DNA from: Lachnospiraceae bacterium AC2031 | Lineage (GTDB): Bacteria; Bacillota; Clostridia; Lachnospirales; Lachnospiraceae | NCBI GenBank assembly: GCA_000687975.1 | Contig: JIAB01000001.1 | Span: 2,394,001 to 2,458,000 of the forward strand | Length of the DNA: 64,000 nt | Direction of reading: 5' to 3' | Part shown: positions 52,731 through 61,588 of the stretch, in pieces | Position numbering within the stretch: position 1 is the first letter of the stretch | How the letters are laid out: every line of letters begins with the position of its first letter | Position numbers and translations under genes: made by a program | The notes under the pieces: generated by a model | Seen by the model: only the letters and a program-made list of their open reading frames with translations | Told to the model about the DNA's origin: nothing | Databases searched by the model: none

Positions 52731-53411
52731 ATGGTCAGTGCAATAGTACTTGCTGCAGGCAAGGGTAGTCGGATGAAATCCGATACTGCGAAACAGTTTA
52801 TAGAGATAGGGGGAAAACCTCTTCTCTACTATAGTCTAAAGGTATTTGATGCCAGCGTGGTGGATGAGATAATACTTGTAACACGTGGCAGCGACATAGA
52901 TTATGTGAGGTCGGAGATTGTAGAAAAGTACGGCTTCCATAAGGTTCGCCGCATAGTTGCAGGTGGTAAAGAAAGATTCAACTCAGTAAGTAAAGGGCTG
53001 AAGGCCTGTGACAGACGTAACAAGATCATCATGATCCATGATGCGGCTCGTCCTTGTATAACCAACAGGATGATCCTTGACAGTATATCTGGAGCAAGGC
53101 GTTATAAGGCCTGTACTGTGGCAATGCCTGTTAAGGATACAATCAAGATTATAGATGAGGATGGCTTCGGAGTTGAAACCCCAGATAGACGAACAGTGTA
53201 TCAGATACAGACTCCGCAGACCTTTGATAGAGCCACACTTGAGGAGGCTTATGACAGACTCCGTATCAGTGGTGATACAGATATTACTGATGACACCATG
53301 GTGGTAGAAAGATATCTGGATATTCATTCAAAAATGATTGAGGGAAGTTACGAAAACATCAAGGTGACAACACCAGAAGATATAAAACTCGCAGAACTAT
53401 ATCTGCAATAA
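52731..53411 (+). CDS. ispD: 2-C-methyl-D-erythritol 4-phosphate cytidylyltransferase
   Basis: A 226-residue enzyme of the MEP isoprenoid pathway, transferring CMP to MEP. The CTP-binding glycine-rich loop is LAAGKGSRMKSDTAKQF (about 7-23); IHDAARPCI (about 102) and the C-terminal SYENIKVTTPEDIKLAE match the family closely. Complete. RBS AGGAGAT. It follows the TPM gene by 9 bases and precedes a DUF885 lipoprotein gene. Confidence 0.95.
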   Translation: MVSAIVLAAGKGSRMKSDTAKQFIEIGGKPLLYYSLKVFDASVVDEIILVTRGSDIDYVRSEIVEKYGFHKVRRIVAGGKERFNSVSKGLKACDRRNKIIMIHDAARPCITNRMILDSISGARRYKACTVAMPVKDTIKIIDEDGFGVETPDRRTVYQIQTPQTFDRATLEEAYDRLRISGDTDITDDTMVVERYLDIHSKMIEGSYENIKVTTPEDIKLAELYLQ

Positions 53412-53441
53412 TTATAGATTAGGGAATGGAAAGGAAAGTTT

Positions 53442-55397
53442 ATGAGTAAACACACAAAGCTTAAGCTAAAGAGACTGCTGGCAGCAGTGCTGGCAGGAAC
53501 AATGCTGATGTCAACTTCAGCATGCCGTTCACCTGAGGAGTTCTATCATGAAGTTATCTTAGGTGAGACAAGCGGAAAAGGTAAAAAGAAAAAGACTACA
53601 GAAGAAAAGACAACTGAGAAAGAAACAGGTGCTACAACCTCTGAACCAGAAGATACAGAGGAAGAGATTGAGTACGCTACAACAGAGAACGAAGAGTTCC
53701 AGGCTCTTCTGGATGAGTATTTCATTAACGGTATCACATCAGATACACTCTCATTTAATTCTCTTGTAAAGAACAGAGATTCTTTCCCAGAGGCTGCTGA
53801 GAAGATGGAAGAGGCAACTCTTGGAGATCCTTCCATGGATGAGGCAGCAATTGCTGAGGGGAAAGAAAAAGACGAGGATTTCTATAATCGTCTCATGGAG
53901 TTCGACGGCGTCACTATGACAGAAGATGAGATGTTCACTTTTGAAACTCTTAAGGATGAGTACGAGAGAAGCATGCACTTCTACGATAATATCTACTTCT
54001 ACGAGCCATTTTCTCCAATGAGAGGCGAGCAGGAGAATCTTACAAGCAACTTCGTAGATTACACATTTGACGACAAGAAGGATGTAGATGATTACATCAC
54101 ATTCTCAGGTCAGGTTAGAGATTACTTTAACGGTCTTATCGAGTATGAATACGACAAGTCAGAGGCTGGTTTCTTTATGAGCGACGCTGTTGCTGATAAG
54201 GTAATCGATCAGTGCGATGAGTTCATGAAGGAAAAGGAAGATCATGTACTTATTCTTTCCTTCGATGAAAAGATAGATGCAGTTGACTTCCTGTCAGATG
54301 ACGAGAAGGCTTCCTACAAGGAGCAGAACAAGTCAAATGTCCTCGACACCATTATCCCTGCTTACGAAGACCTGAAGGCAGCTCTCGAGGACCTGAAGGG
54401 TACTGGTACAAATGACAAGGGTCTTTGTTACTATGATGGTGGTAAGGAATACTATGCTGATTACATCTATCCAAAATATTCTGGTTCATCTAAGACTCCA
54501 GAAGAGGAAGCAAAGCTTATGGATGACCGCTGGGATGAGAAGATGATGGAGATGACAAGTCTCTATTATTCAAATCCTGATGGATATGACTGGTATGTAG
54601 ATAATTCTGAAGAGGCATTTTCTAAGTACGATGACATGGACATCGAGGATCTTGTAAATGAGCTTCAGGAAAACTATATGGATAATTATCCAATAGATGG
54701 AAAGATTCCATTTGAGATCAAGTACATGTCAGACAGCGTTGCAAAGATAAGTGAGTCTACTATGGCTTATTATCAGGTATGTCCTGTTGATGATCCAAAC
54801 TTTAACCAGATAGTAGTAAATCCAAACTATGAGACAGATCGTTTCAATACTCTTGCGCACGAGGGTACCCCTGGTCATATGTTCCAGTTCTGGTACTTCC
54901 GTAACACGGATCCAAACCCTGCAAGAAGCCTTGCATTTAACCTTGGATATATCGAGGGATGGGCTGTTTACTCAAGTAACTACCTCCTTAAGGAAGAGAC
55001 ACTTGATACAGGAAGCGATTACGACGATTTTGTTGGTAAGTTGAATCAGGTTGATACAGATCTTGGATATCTCATGATGGGTCGTATCGATATCGGCGTT
55101 AACTACGAAGGATGGGACAAGGACGAAATCGTTGAGTATCTTACAGGTAAGGTAAATGAGGGCAAAGAGGAAGAGGTTGCTGAAGATATGATGACAACTG
55201 TTACTGGTGATCCAGGAGCCTACCTCAGCTACACAACTGGTTTCTATGAAATGGAAGAACTCCGAAAGTATGCCGAAGATGAACTGGGCAGCAAGTTCGA
55301 CAAGAAAGAGTTCCACAAGGCTATTCTTGATGTAGGACCTTGCCAGTACAAGTTCCTTCGTAAGAAGGTTAACGAATATATTCGCGAAAACCGCTAA
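53442..55397 (+). CDS. DUF885-family metallopeptidase-like lipoprotein
   Basis: A 651-residue lipoprotein: signal peptide with a Cys lipobox (STSAC, about 29), a Lys/Thr/Glu linker, then a DUF885 domain. The zinc motif HEGTPGH (LAHEGTPGHMFQF) is present, with a second Glu candidate in GYIEGWAVYS. DUF885 proteins are thought to be outside peptidases with the HExxxGH-type motif. RBS GGAAAGGAAA. Substrate unknown. Confidence 0.88.
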   Translation: MSKHTKLKLKRLLAAVLAGTMLMSTSACRSPEEFYHEVILGETSGKGKKKKTTEEKTTEKETGATTSEPEDTEEEIEYATTENEEFQALLDEYFINGITSDTLSFNSLVKNRDSFPEAAEKMEEATLGDPSMDEAAIAEGKEKDEDFYNRLMEFDGVTMTEDEMFTFETLKDEYERSMHFYDNIYFYEPFSPMRGEQENLTSNFVDYTFDDKKDVDDYITFSGQVRDYFNGLIEYEYDKSEAGFFMSDAVADKVIDQCDEFMKEKEDHVLILSFDEKIDAVDFLSDDEKASYKEQNKSNVLDTIIPAYEDLKAALEDLKGTGTNDKGLCYYDGGKEYYADYIYPKYSGSSKTPEEEAKLMDDRWDEKMMEMTSLYYSNPDGYDWYVDNSEEAFSKYDDMDIEDLVNELQENYMDNYPIDGKIPFEIKYMSDSVAKISESTMAYYQVCPVDDPNFNQIVVNPNYETDRFNTLAHEGTPGHMFQFWYFRNTDPNPARSLAFNLGYIEGWAVYSSNYLLKEETLDTGSDYDDFVGKLNQVDTDLGYLMMGRIDIGVNYEGWDKDEIVEYLTGKVNEGKEEEVAEDMMTTVTGDPGAYLSYTTGFYEMEELRKYAEDELGSKFDKKEFHKAILDVGPCQYKFLRKKVNEYIRENR

Positions 55398-55460
55398 TTA
55401 GCAACATAAAACAGGCTGTTATTTTGTGATAAATATGGCTTATATTGTTACATTTGAGGC

Positions 55461-55489
55461 TTGACTTATTACTTAAGAAAAATTATACT
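55461..55489 (+). promoter_or_regulatory. Sigma-A promoter of pckA
   Basis: TTGACT (55461-55466), exactly 17 bases, TATACT (55484-55489). Confidence 0.82.
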
Positions 55490-55491
55490 AG

Positions 55492-55534
55492 AGGGCGTTG
55501 GTGTTAGTTGATTTTAACTAGCTTCAACGCCTTA
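55492..55534 (+). promoter_or_regulatory. 5' leader hairpin of pckA
   Basis: GGGCGTTG and CAACGCCT form the outer stem, and TAGTT/AACTA the inner one. It starts at the predicted first bases of the transcript and has no T tract after it, so it looks like a stabilising or regulatory leader rather than a terminator. Confidence 0.6.
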
Positions 55535-55588
55535 TCTTATGTACAAAATCTTATTAAAGATAAAATGTTTCAAGGAGGAAAATTGAAG

Positions 55589-57202
55589 ATGGCAAACGTA
55601 GATTTAACTAAGTATGGTATCACTGGAACTACAGAGATTATCCATAACCCATCATTTGAGGATCTTTACAAGTTTGAGATGGATCCATCACTTGAGGGAT
55701 ATGAGAAGGGTGTTGAGACAGAGCTTGGCGCTGTTAATGTTATGACAGGTATTTATACAGGCCGTTCACCTAAGGATAAGTTCATCGTTATGGATGAGAA
55801 TTCAAAGGACACAGTATGGTGGACATCAGATGAGTATCCAAATGATAACCATGAAGCTTCTCAGGAAGCATGGGCTGCAGTAAAGGAAATCGCTAAGAAG
55901 GAGCTTTCAAACAAGAAGCTTTTCGTAGTTGATGCTTTCTGTGGTGCTAATGAAGATACAAGAATGGCAGTACGTTTTATCATGGAAGTTGCTTGGCAGG
56001 CACATTTCATCAAGAACATGTTCATCCAGCCAACAGCAGACGAGCTTGAGAAGTTCGAGCCAGATTTCGTAGTATATAACGCTTCAAAGGCTAAGGTTGA
56101 GAACTACAAGGAGCTTGGTCTTAACTCAGAGACAGCTGTAGTATTCAACATCACAAGCCGTGAGCAGGTTATCATCAATACATGGTATGGTGGTGAGATG
56201 AAGAAGGGTATGTTCTCTATGATGAACTACTACCTCCCACTTAAGGGTATGGCTTCAATGCACTGCTCAGCTAACACAGATATGGACGGAAAGAACACAG
56301 CAATCTTCTTCGGTCTTTCAGGAACAGGTAAGACAACTCTTTCAACAGATCCTAAGAGACTTCTTATCGGAGATGATGAGCACGGTTGGGATGACAACGG
56401 TGTATTCAACTTCGAAGGTGGTTGCTATGCTAAGGTTATCGGCCTTGATAAGGATTCAGAGCCTGATATCTACAATGCTATCAAGAGAGATGCTCTTCTT
56501 GAGAACGTAACAGTAGATGCAGCTGGAAAGATCGACTTTGATGATAAGACAGTTACAGAGAATACTCGTGTATCTTATCCAATCGATCACATCAACAACA
56601 TCGCTCTTAAGGTTAATGGAAAGTCTTCTGGACCAGATGCTCAGAATGTTATCTTCCTTTCAGCAGATGCATTTGGAGTACTTCCTCCAGTATCAATCCT
56701 TACACCAGAGCAGACAAAGTATTACTTCCTTTCAGGATTCACAGCTAAGCTTGCTGGTACAGAGAGAGGAATCACAGAGCCAACACCTACATTCTCAGCT
56801 TGCTTCGGACAGGCATTCCTTGAGCTTCACCCAACAAAGTATGCTGAAGAGCTTGTTAAGAAGATGGAGAAGAGCGGAGCTAAGGCTTACCTCGTAAACA
56901 CAGGATGGAATGGTACAGGAAAGCGTATCTCAATCCCTGATACACGTGGTATCATCGATGCTATCCTTAGTGGAGATATCAAGAAGGCTCCTACAAAGAA
57001 GATTCCTTTCTTCGATTTCGAAGTTCCAACAGAGCTTCCAGGAGTTTCAACAGAGATTCTTGATCCTAGAGACACATATGCAGATGCTGCAGAGTGGGAT
57101 GCTAAGGCTAAGGATCTTGCTGAGAGATTCATCAAGAACTTCAAGAAGTATGAGACAAATGAGGCTGGTAAGGCACTCGTTGCTGCTGGTCCACAGCTGT
57201 AA
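55589..57202 (+). CDS. pckA: Phosphoenolpyruvate carboxykinase (ATP)
   Basis: A 537-residue enzyme interconverting oxaloacetate and PEP with ATP/ADP. In rumen and gut anaerobes it usually fixes CO2 onto PEP while making ATP. The kinase loop [11 protein letters not shown] (about 245) and the metal/substrate motifs [19 protein letters not shown] and DDEHGWDD are intact. ATG 55589 has AAGGAGG 10 bases upstream; the frame is open to 55508 but that extension lies in the leader hairpin. Codon use is strongly biased toward few codons, a sign of high expression. Confidence 0.96.
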   Translation: MANVDLTKYGITGTTEIIHNPSFEDLYKFEMDPSLEGYEKGVETELGAVNVMTGIYTGRSPKDKFIVMDENSKDTVWWTSDEYPNDNHEASQEAWAAVKEIAKKELSNKKLFVVDAFCGANEDTRMAVRFIMEVAWQAHFIKNMFIQPTADELEKFEPDFVVYNASKAKVENYKELGLNSETAVVFNITSREQVIINTWYGGEMKKGMFSMMNYYLPLKGMASMHCSANTDMDGKNTAIFFGLSGTGKTTLSTDPKRLLIGDDEHGWDDNGVFNFEGGCYAKVIGLDKDSEPDIYNAIKRDALLENVTVDAAGKIDFDDKTVTENTRVSYPIDHINNIALKVNGKSSGPDAQNVIFLSADAFGVLPPVSILTPEQTKYYFLSGFTAKLAGTERGITEPTPTFSACFGQAFLELHPTKYAEELVKKMEKSGAKAYLVNTGWNGTGKRISIPDTRGIIDAILSGDIKKAPTKKIPFFDFEVPTELPGVSTEILDPRDTYADAAEWDAKAKDLAERFIKNFKKYETNEAGKALVAAGPQL

Positions 57203-57220
57203 GACATACTTAATAAAACA

Positions 57221-57255
57221 AAAAGCGCCGCTCCTTAGTGGAGCGGCTATTTTTA
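57221..57255 (+). terminator. Intrinsic terminator after pckA
   Basis: GCCGCTCC pairs with GGAGCGGC around TTAGT, with a T-rich end. Confidence 0.9.
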
Positions 57256-57261
57256 TGCAAT

Positions 57262-57300
57262 AAAAAAGTGGCAATCAGCATATGCTGTTTGCCACTTTAA
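57262..57300 (-). terminator. Terminator of the minus-strand membrane protein gene
   Basis: AAAGTGGCAATCAGC pairs with GCTGTTTGCCACTTT; on the minus strand it is followed by six T (AAAAAA on plus). Confidence 0.88.
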
Positions 57301-57313
57301 TTTGTTTAACTAG

Positions 57314-58099
57314 TTAGATGTTAGCGTATACATCCTGTACATCTGTGTAACATACATCAGTTGTATCAACTGTCTCAATATAACCTGTATCCTGAGCTGG
57401 TTCCTTTGTGCTCTGGTATGCTTTGTTCCAAAGAACAAGGCTAGGTAAGAATGCGATAACTTCTAAAGTGATGATCACAGTAGAAATAATTCTGAACTTC
57501 TTGTGGAATGCTTTGATATCCTCTTCGGATGCACCAGCTGTCTTAGCTTTAAACTCTTTATACTCCAGATCTTCCATTCTGGCTTTCTTTGTCATGTAGT
57601 GACGTACGACTGCATAAAGTATAGCGAAGACTGAATATCCCATTAACAGGAAGAATCTTGTGTGGGTTGTATTCATTTCAACCTTGAATGGACCGCAGTT
57701 AATTGCTGTGATGTAGTAAACGATAAAACTAAGTATTACACATCCGTATACAGGTACATCGATTAAGTAATGTGTAACTCTGTTAAAGTGAACCAGTATA
57801 CGATTCAGAATAAGAAGTATTATCGCTGTGAGTATTACAACCATTAACCATTTGTTAGCGTATATCCAGAAGTTACCATGAATAAGTGGAAGACCATTAC
57901 ATTCAGTCTGAAGATCTCCTGTAAGTCCTTCCCATATAACTTCTCGCTCTAGGGTTGACTGTAGATTAGGTGACTCATGAAATGCAGGTTTGTTCAGTGT
58001 GACATCATTCAGTGCCAGAAAACCTGGGTTTGTCAGATAACCTAATGATTTGTTGCTGATCAGAAGCAGGATGACTGCTATTACTGTAATAACTATCAT
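57314..58099 (-). CDS. Polytopic membrane protein, unknown
   Basis: A 261-residue membrane protein with about five hydrophobic segments (N-terminal anchor 1-15, about 80-105, 118-138, 152-172, 212-228) and an outside loop after the first, rich in polar residues. The C-terminal tail is acidic and Thr-rich (IETVDTTDVCYTDVQDVYANI). The cytoplasmic part KARMEDLEYKEFKAKTAG is charged. I do not recognise a family. It is read toward pckA; its start has GGAGGGA directly upstream. Confidence 0.6.
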   Translation of the reverse strand: MIVITVIAVILLLISNKSLGYLTNPGFLALNDVTLNKPAFHESPNLQSTLEREVIWEGLTGDLQTECNGLPLIHGNFWIYANKWLMVVILTAIILLILNRILVHFNRVTHYLIDVPVYGCVILSFIVYYITAINCGPFKVEMNTTHTRFFLLMGYSVFAILYAVVRHYMTKKARMEDLEYKEFKAKTAGASEEDIKAFHKKFRIISTVIITLEVIAFLPSLVLWNKAYQSTKEPAQDTGYIETVDTTDVCYTDVQDVYANI

Positions 58100-58241
58100 A
58101 ATATCATTCCCTCCTTATATTGATATTAATACTAATACTTTTTCCCTCGTGAGATTATACCATCAAAGGTTGTATTGTTCCACTGTGGAAATTTGACAAT
58201 AATTCTCCTCAAAACTATTGTATTTTTTATCTTAAAATGCT

Positions 58242-58292
58242 ACCATAATGATAGCAAAATACTATCATTTAATATTGCGTTGCTATTATGGT
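58242..58292. promoter_or_regulatory. Nested operator-like palindromes before the HTH-Uma2 gene
   Basis: ATGATAG (58248-58254) with CTATCAT (58262-58268), and outside it ACCATAAT (58242-58249) with ATTATGGT (58285-58292). They overlap the promoter region of the downstream gene, whose N-terminal half is a DNA-binding domain, so autoregulation is likely. Confidence 0.55.
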
Positions 58293-58317
58293 TTTGTACT
58301 TTGGAGGGGGTGACAGT

Positions 58318-59217
58318 ATGTTATTACTCGATGAAATGAAGCGTATTCGTACGGAAAAGAATATGTCTTATGAAGAGATAGCTATAAAATCTGGAGTCTC
58401 TATAAGTTCGGTTCAGAAGATCTTTGGGTCTGATAACCCGAATCCAAGAAAAAGCACTTTGGAAAAACTGAATAAAGCATTTAATCCTGTAGATACATAT
58501 AATTTTGATAGAAAAAATCCCGGGTATCAGCTGCCAGACAAGGATAAGAATTACTATGTTGCTGAAACTACAAGATATAACATCTATGGAAAAGGAAAGA
58601 TGGTCTCAGGAAGTGGAGAGTCACTTCATACGCTGTCTGGATATACATACGATGATTATATGGCTATGGAACTTCCGGATGGGGAGAGAGTAGAAGTGAT
58701 TGACGGAGTGGTTTATAATCTGGCGGCGCCGTCTCTATCCCATCAGGCGATACTAAGCTACCTGAATACTTACCTTTCAAATGAGTTGAGAAAAAGAAAG
58801 AAGAGATGTCTTTCTTTTCCTGCGCCTTATGATGTGAGGCTCGATTTTGATGAGGGACCTACTACGGTGGTTCAACCTGACATATTGATAAAATGCTCTA
58901 AGGATCATAAGGTGGATGAAGATGGAAATGAACTTCCATGGGTTCCAAGTTTTGTTCTTGAGATATTATCACCTGCTACAAGAAGTAAGGACATGTTTGT
59001 AAAAACAAAGAAGTATAAAGAATCAGGCGTTGTGGAATACTGGATGATAGATGAAAAGGCAAAGCAGGTGGTAAAGTATAACTTTGAAAAAGATACGATA
59101 AAAATATATGGCTTTGATGCAAAGATTGGACTAGATATATTTGATGGAGATATCAAAGTAGATATGAAGGATCTTCAGGACTACCTTGATGAATATGCGG
59201 ATATTATTGGGCTGTAG
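58318..59217 (+). CDS. XRE helix-turn-helix fused to a Uma2-family nuclease-like domain
   Basis: A 299-residue protein with a Cro/C1-type domain (about 5-55: MSYEEIAIKSGVSISSVQKIFG) and a Uma2 (DUF820) domain (about 110-280), which has the PD-(D/E)xK restriction-nuclease fold. Active-site candidates are Asp in VVQPDILI and Glu in FVLEILSP, with a Lys nearby (RSKDMFVKTKKY). ATG 58318 follows GGAGGGGGTGAC. The gene lies alone behind nested palindromes. The role of Uma2 proteins is unproven. Confidence 0.82.
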   Translation: MLLLDEMKRIRTEKNMSYEEIAIKSGVSISSVQKIFGSDNPNPRKSTLEKLNKAFNPVDTYNFDRKNPGYQLPDKDKNYYVAETTRYNIYGKGKMVSGSGESLHTLSGYTYDDYMAMELPDGERVEVIDGVVYNLAAPSLSHQAILSYLNTYLSNELRKRKKRCLSFPAPYDVRLDFDEGPTTVVQPDILIKCSKDHKVDEDGNELPWVPSFVLEILSPATRSKDMFVKTKKYKESGVVEYWMIDEKAKQVVKYNFEKDTIKIYGFDAKIGLDIFDGDIKVDMKDLQDYLDEYADIIGL

Positions 59218-59307
59218 ATTTTTTTTAATCTATGACGTATAATGTACAGGATGCTGTCCGAAAGTGGATGTAACATAGCATTTAAATTTATTAAGGGATT
59301 ATACTTT

Positions 59308-59724
59308 ATGCTTAAAAATATTGTCGCAATCTTATTTGTTATAGTCTTTCTGGTTGGGCTATTCTTTGCTTCTGCTGGAAGTGCTCACAGAAAGAAGAAA
59401 AAGATTAAGGGCTGGAACGTAGTCACAGGCAAGATAAAGTCTATGGAGAAGATGGAAGATGAACTTACTCATAGAGCTGTTATCGAGATGACCATCAAGA
59501 CTAAGAATGGAAACACAGTTTACGCAAAGCAGAGCCCTATATTCTGTTGTTATGAAAAGGGTGAAGAGGTTGAACTCATTGAGAAAGATGGAGTTCATAG
59601 ATTTATTGGAAATGACAGAGTCCATAAGAAGGGTGTAAAGGAGACGATTATTGGTGTTGTTCCTTTTACTGTAATGGTTGGTCTTGCAGCACTTCTTAGT
59701 TACCTCGCACATATATGGGGATAG
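59308..59724 (+). CDS. Small DUF3592-like membrane protein
   Basis: A 138-residue protein with an N-terminal helix (about 3-22), a beta-rich middle (WNVVTGKIKSMEKMEDELTH, VIEMTIKTKNGN) and a C-terminal helix (about 112-135), the DUF3592 layout. The function is unknown. The start with TTAAGGGA upstream is chosen over an open frame from 59242. A TATAAT box lies at about 59235 and a terminator follows directly. Confidence 0.65.
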   Translation: MLKNIVAILFVIVFLVGLFFASAGSAHRKKKKIKGWNVVTGKIKSMEKMEDELTHRAVIEMTIKTKNGNTVYAKQSPIFCCYEKGEEVELIEKDGVHRFIGNDRVHKKGVKETIIGVVPFTVMVGLAALLSYLAHIWG

Positions 59725-59725
59725 A

Positions 59726-59756
59726 AGATTCTTCGCATGTCGAAGAATCTTTTTTT
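59726..59756 (+). terminator. Intrinsic terminator
   Basis: AGATTCTTCG pairs with CGAAGAATCT around CATGT; seven T follow. Confidence 0.9.
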
Positions 59757-59770
59757 ATGGGTATAATGAC

Positions 59771-59799
59771 TTTTATTTTGAGGCTATTGATGGTACAAT
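59771..59799 (+). promoter_or_regulatory. Probable promoter of the uracil/xanthine permease gene
   Basis: Extended -10 TGGTACAAT (TACAAT 59794-59799) with a weak -35 TTTTAT at 59771 and a 17-base spacer, the same type as the promoters at 20670 and 32823. Confidence 0.45.
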
Positions 59800-59854
59800 A
59801 TAACACGGTATGGCCAAAAACTGAATTATAAAAGAAAGTGGGGTTCGAAGTATT

Positions 59855-61264
59855 ATGGGAAAAGAAAAAAAAGAAGCAACCAAGACACCCAAGATTAAGG
59901 AAGCAATAAGCTATCCGGTTTATGATGCTACCAAGCTTGGCCCGACGAAGATGTTTATACTTGGAGCACAGCACATGTTCGCCATGTTTGGTGCAACAGT
60001 ACTTGTTCCAGCACTGACGGGACTCAGTGTTTCAGCAACACTCTTCTTCGCAGGAATTGGAACTCTTTTATTCCATTTGATTACAAAGAGAAAAGTACCT
60101 GCATTTCTTGGTTCATCCTTCGCATTTCTTGCAGGATATGCTGCTATAGCTCCTCAAGGTGAACGTGAACTTCTCCCATACGCGTGCTTCGGTGTTGCAT
60201 GTGCTGGACTTCTGTATCTGGTCCTTGCGATGCTCATAAAGCTTTTTGGAACATCCAAGGTCATGCGTGTATTTCCACCTATTGTAACAGGCCCTATCAT
60301 TATAGCGATAGGTCTGACACTGTCTCAGTCAGCGGTTGAGAACTGCGCTACCAACTGGGCTATCGCAATTATCGCAATACTTATTATTGTTATATGTAAT
60401 GTTTATGGAAAAGGAATGATCAAGATTGTTCCTATAATACTGGGTGTGCTGGGCTCAACATTTATTGCTGCACTTATGGCACTTCTGGTAGGCGGTAATA
60501 ATGACAATTTTGTTCTTTTCGATGCGGCAAAGATTCAGGCTATTAAGGATGCAGCCTGGGTAGGCGTTCCTTTCGATTTTCAGGATACAGTTTTTGCAAT
60601 CTTCGAGAATCCGGATCACAAGCTTCTGATCTCTGCTGTATTCACAATAATGCCAATCGCTATTGCTACAATAGTTGAGCATATCGGTGATATATCTGCT
60701 ATATCATCAACTGTTGGTAAGAATTACATTAAGGATCCAGGACTTCACAGAACACTTACAGGAGACGGACTTGCAACAACTATTGCATCTCTTTTCGGTG
60801 CTCCTGCTAATACAACTTATGGTGAGAACACAGGTGTGCTTTCACTTTCAAAGGTTTATGATCCTAAGGTTATCCGACTTGCTGCTGGTTTCGCTATAGT
60901 ATTTTCATTTTCACCTAAAGTTGCAGCATGCATCTCTGCTATTCCTACTTCAGTAATCGGTGGTATTTCACTGGTGCTTTATGGAATGATCTCTGCAGTT
61001 GGTGTCCGCAACCTGGTTGAGAATAAGGTTGATTTCAGTAAGTCTAGAAATATTATTATTGCAGCTATTATTCTTGTACTTTCAATTGGTATCAAGTATA
61101 GTTCTGAAGGTGCCATAAATATATATTTCAGCTTCGCACAGATGACTATATCACTTTCAGGTCTTGCGGTTGGATCACTGGCTGGTATCCTTCTAAATGC
61201 AATCCTTCCGGGTAAAGACTACAAATTCCCAGAAGATGATGAAGAGGAAGCGGTAGAAGAATAA
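59855..61264 (+). CDS. Uracil-xanthine permease (NCS2 family)
   Basis: A 469-residue membrane transporter of the NCS2/UraA family, proton-coupled uptake of uracil or xanthine. Blocks GAQHMFAMFGATVLVPALTGL (about 36-56), GSSFAFLAGYAAI, PPIVTGPIIIAIG, EHIGDISAISSTVG and NTTYGENTGVLSLSKV are the standard ones, including the Glu residues that contact the base. The UraA-type sequence favours uracil but cannot be decided from sight. It starts 100 bases after a terminator with its own promoter. Confidence 0.93.
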   Translation: MGKEKKEATKTPKIKEAISYPVYDATKLGPTKMFILGAQHMFAMFGATVLVPALTGLSVSATLFFAGIGTLLFHLITKRKVPAFLGSSFAFLAGYAAIAPQGERELLPYACFGVACAGLLYLVLAMLIKLFGTSKVMRVFPPIVTGPIIIAIGLTLSQSAVENCATNWAIAIIAILIIVICNVYGKGMIKIVPIILGVLGSTFIAALMALLVGGNNDNFVLFDAAKIQAIKDAAWVGVPFDFQDTVFAIFENPDHKLLISAVFTIMPIAIATIVEHIGDISAISSTVGKNYIKDPGLHRTLTGDGLATTIASLFGAPANTTYGENTGVLSLSKVYDPKVIRLAAGFAIVFSFSPKVAACISAIPTSVIGGISLVLYGMISAVGVRNLVENKVDFSKSRNIIIAAIILVLSIGIKYSSEGAINIYFSFAQMTISLSGLAVGSLAGILLNAILPGKDYKFPEDDEEEAVEE

Positions 61265-61279
61265 ATCGGGGAAAACTAT

Positions 61280-61537
61280 ATGGAAGTTAATGGTGTTACA
61301 AAAGCTAAGAAGGCAGTGAATCTGGCAAAGAAAAATGTAAAGAAAATCCGTAAGCAGGAGAAGAAGGCTGCTAAGAAGGCTGAAAAACGCGAACGTAAGG
61401 ATATTAAGTCCGCATATATGAAGGCTCTCAGAAAAGGAAATTCTGAGAAGAGTCTCGCGCTTATAGCAGTGCTGCTGACGGTTGCCCCATTTGTCGTTCA
61501 GTTCATTGTGGATTTACAAGATAAAGATAAAAAATGA
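61280..61537 (+). CDS. Small Lys-rich protein with C-terminal membrane anchor
   Basis: An 85-residue protein: a highly basic coiled helix (about 9-60, KAKKAVNLAKKNVKKIRKQ) followed by a hydrophobic helix (about 61-76: LALIAVLLTVAPFVVQFIV) and a charged end. No family is recognised; it looks like a small tail-anchored protein. It lies 15 bases after the permease gene. Its stop codon TGA is part of an R2 element (ATGAGTC). Confidence 0.65.
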   Translation: MEVNGVTKAKKAVNLAKKNVKKIRKQEKKAAKKAEKRERKDIKSAYMKALRKGNSEKSLALIAVLLTVAPFVVQFIVDLQDKDKK

Positions 61538-61568
61538 GTCAAAAGGCTTGAGAGCCAAATCGACTCAT
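61533..61568 (+). repeat. R2 palindromic element (copy e)
   Basis: ATGAGTC and GACTCAT outer stem; AAAA-GGCT-TGAG-AGCC inner stem. It supplies the TGA stop of the small Lys-rich protein and stands before the GAGAGG of ptb. Confidence 0.88.
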
Positions 61569-61588
61569 AGAATAGAGAGGAAAAATAT

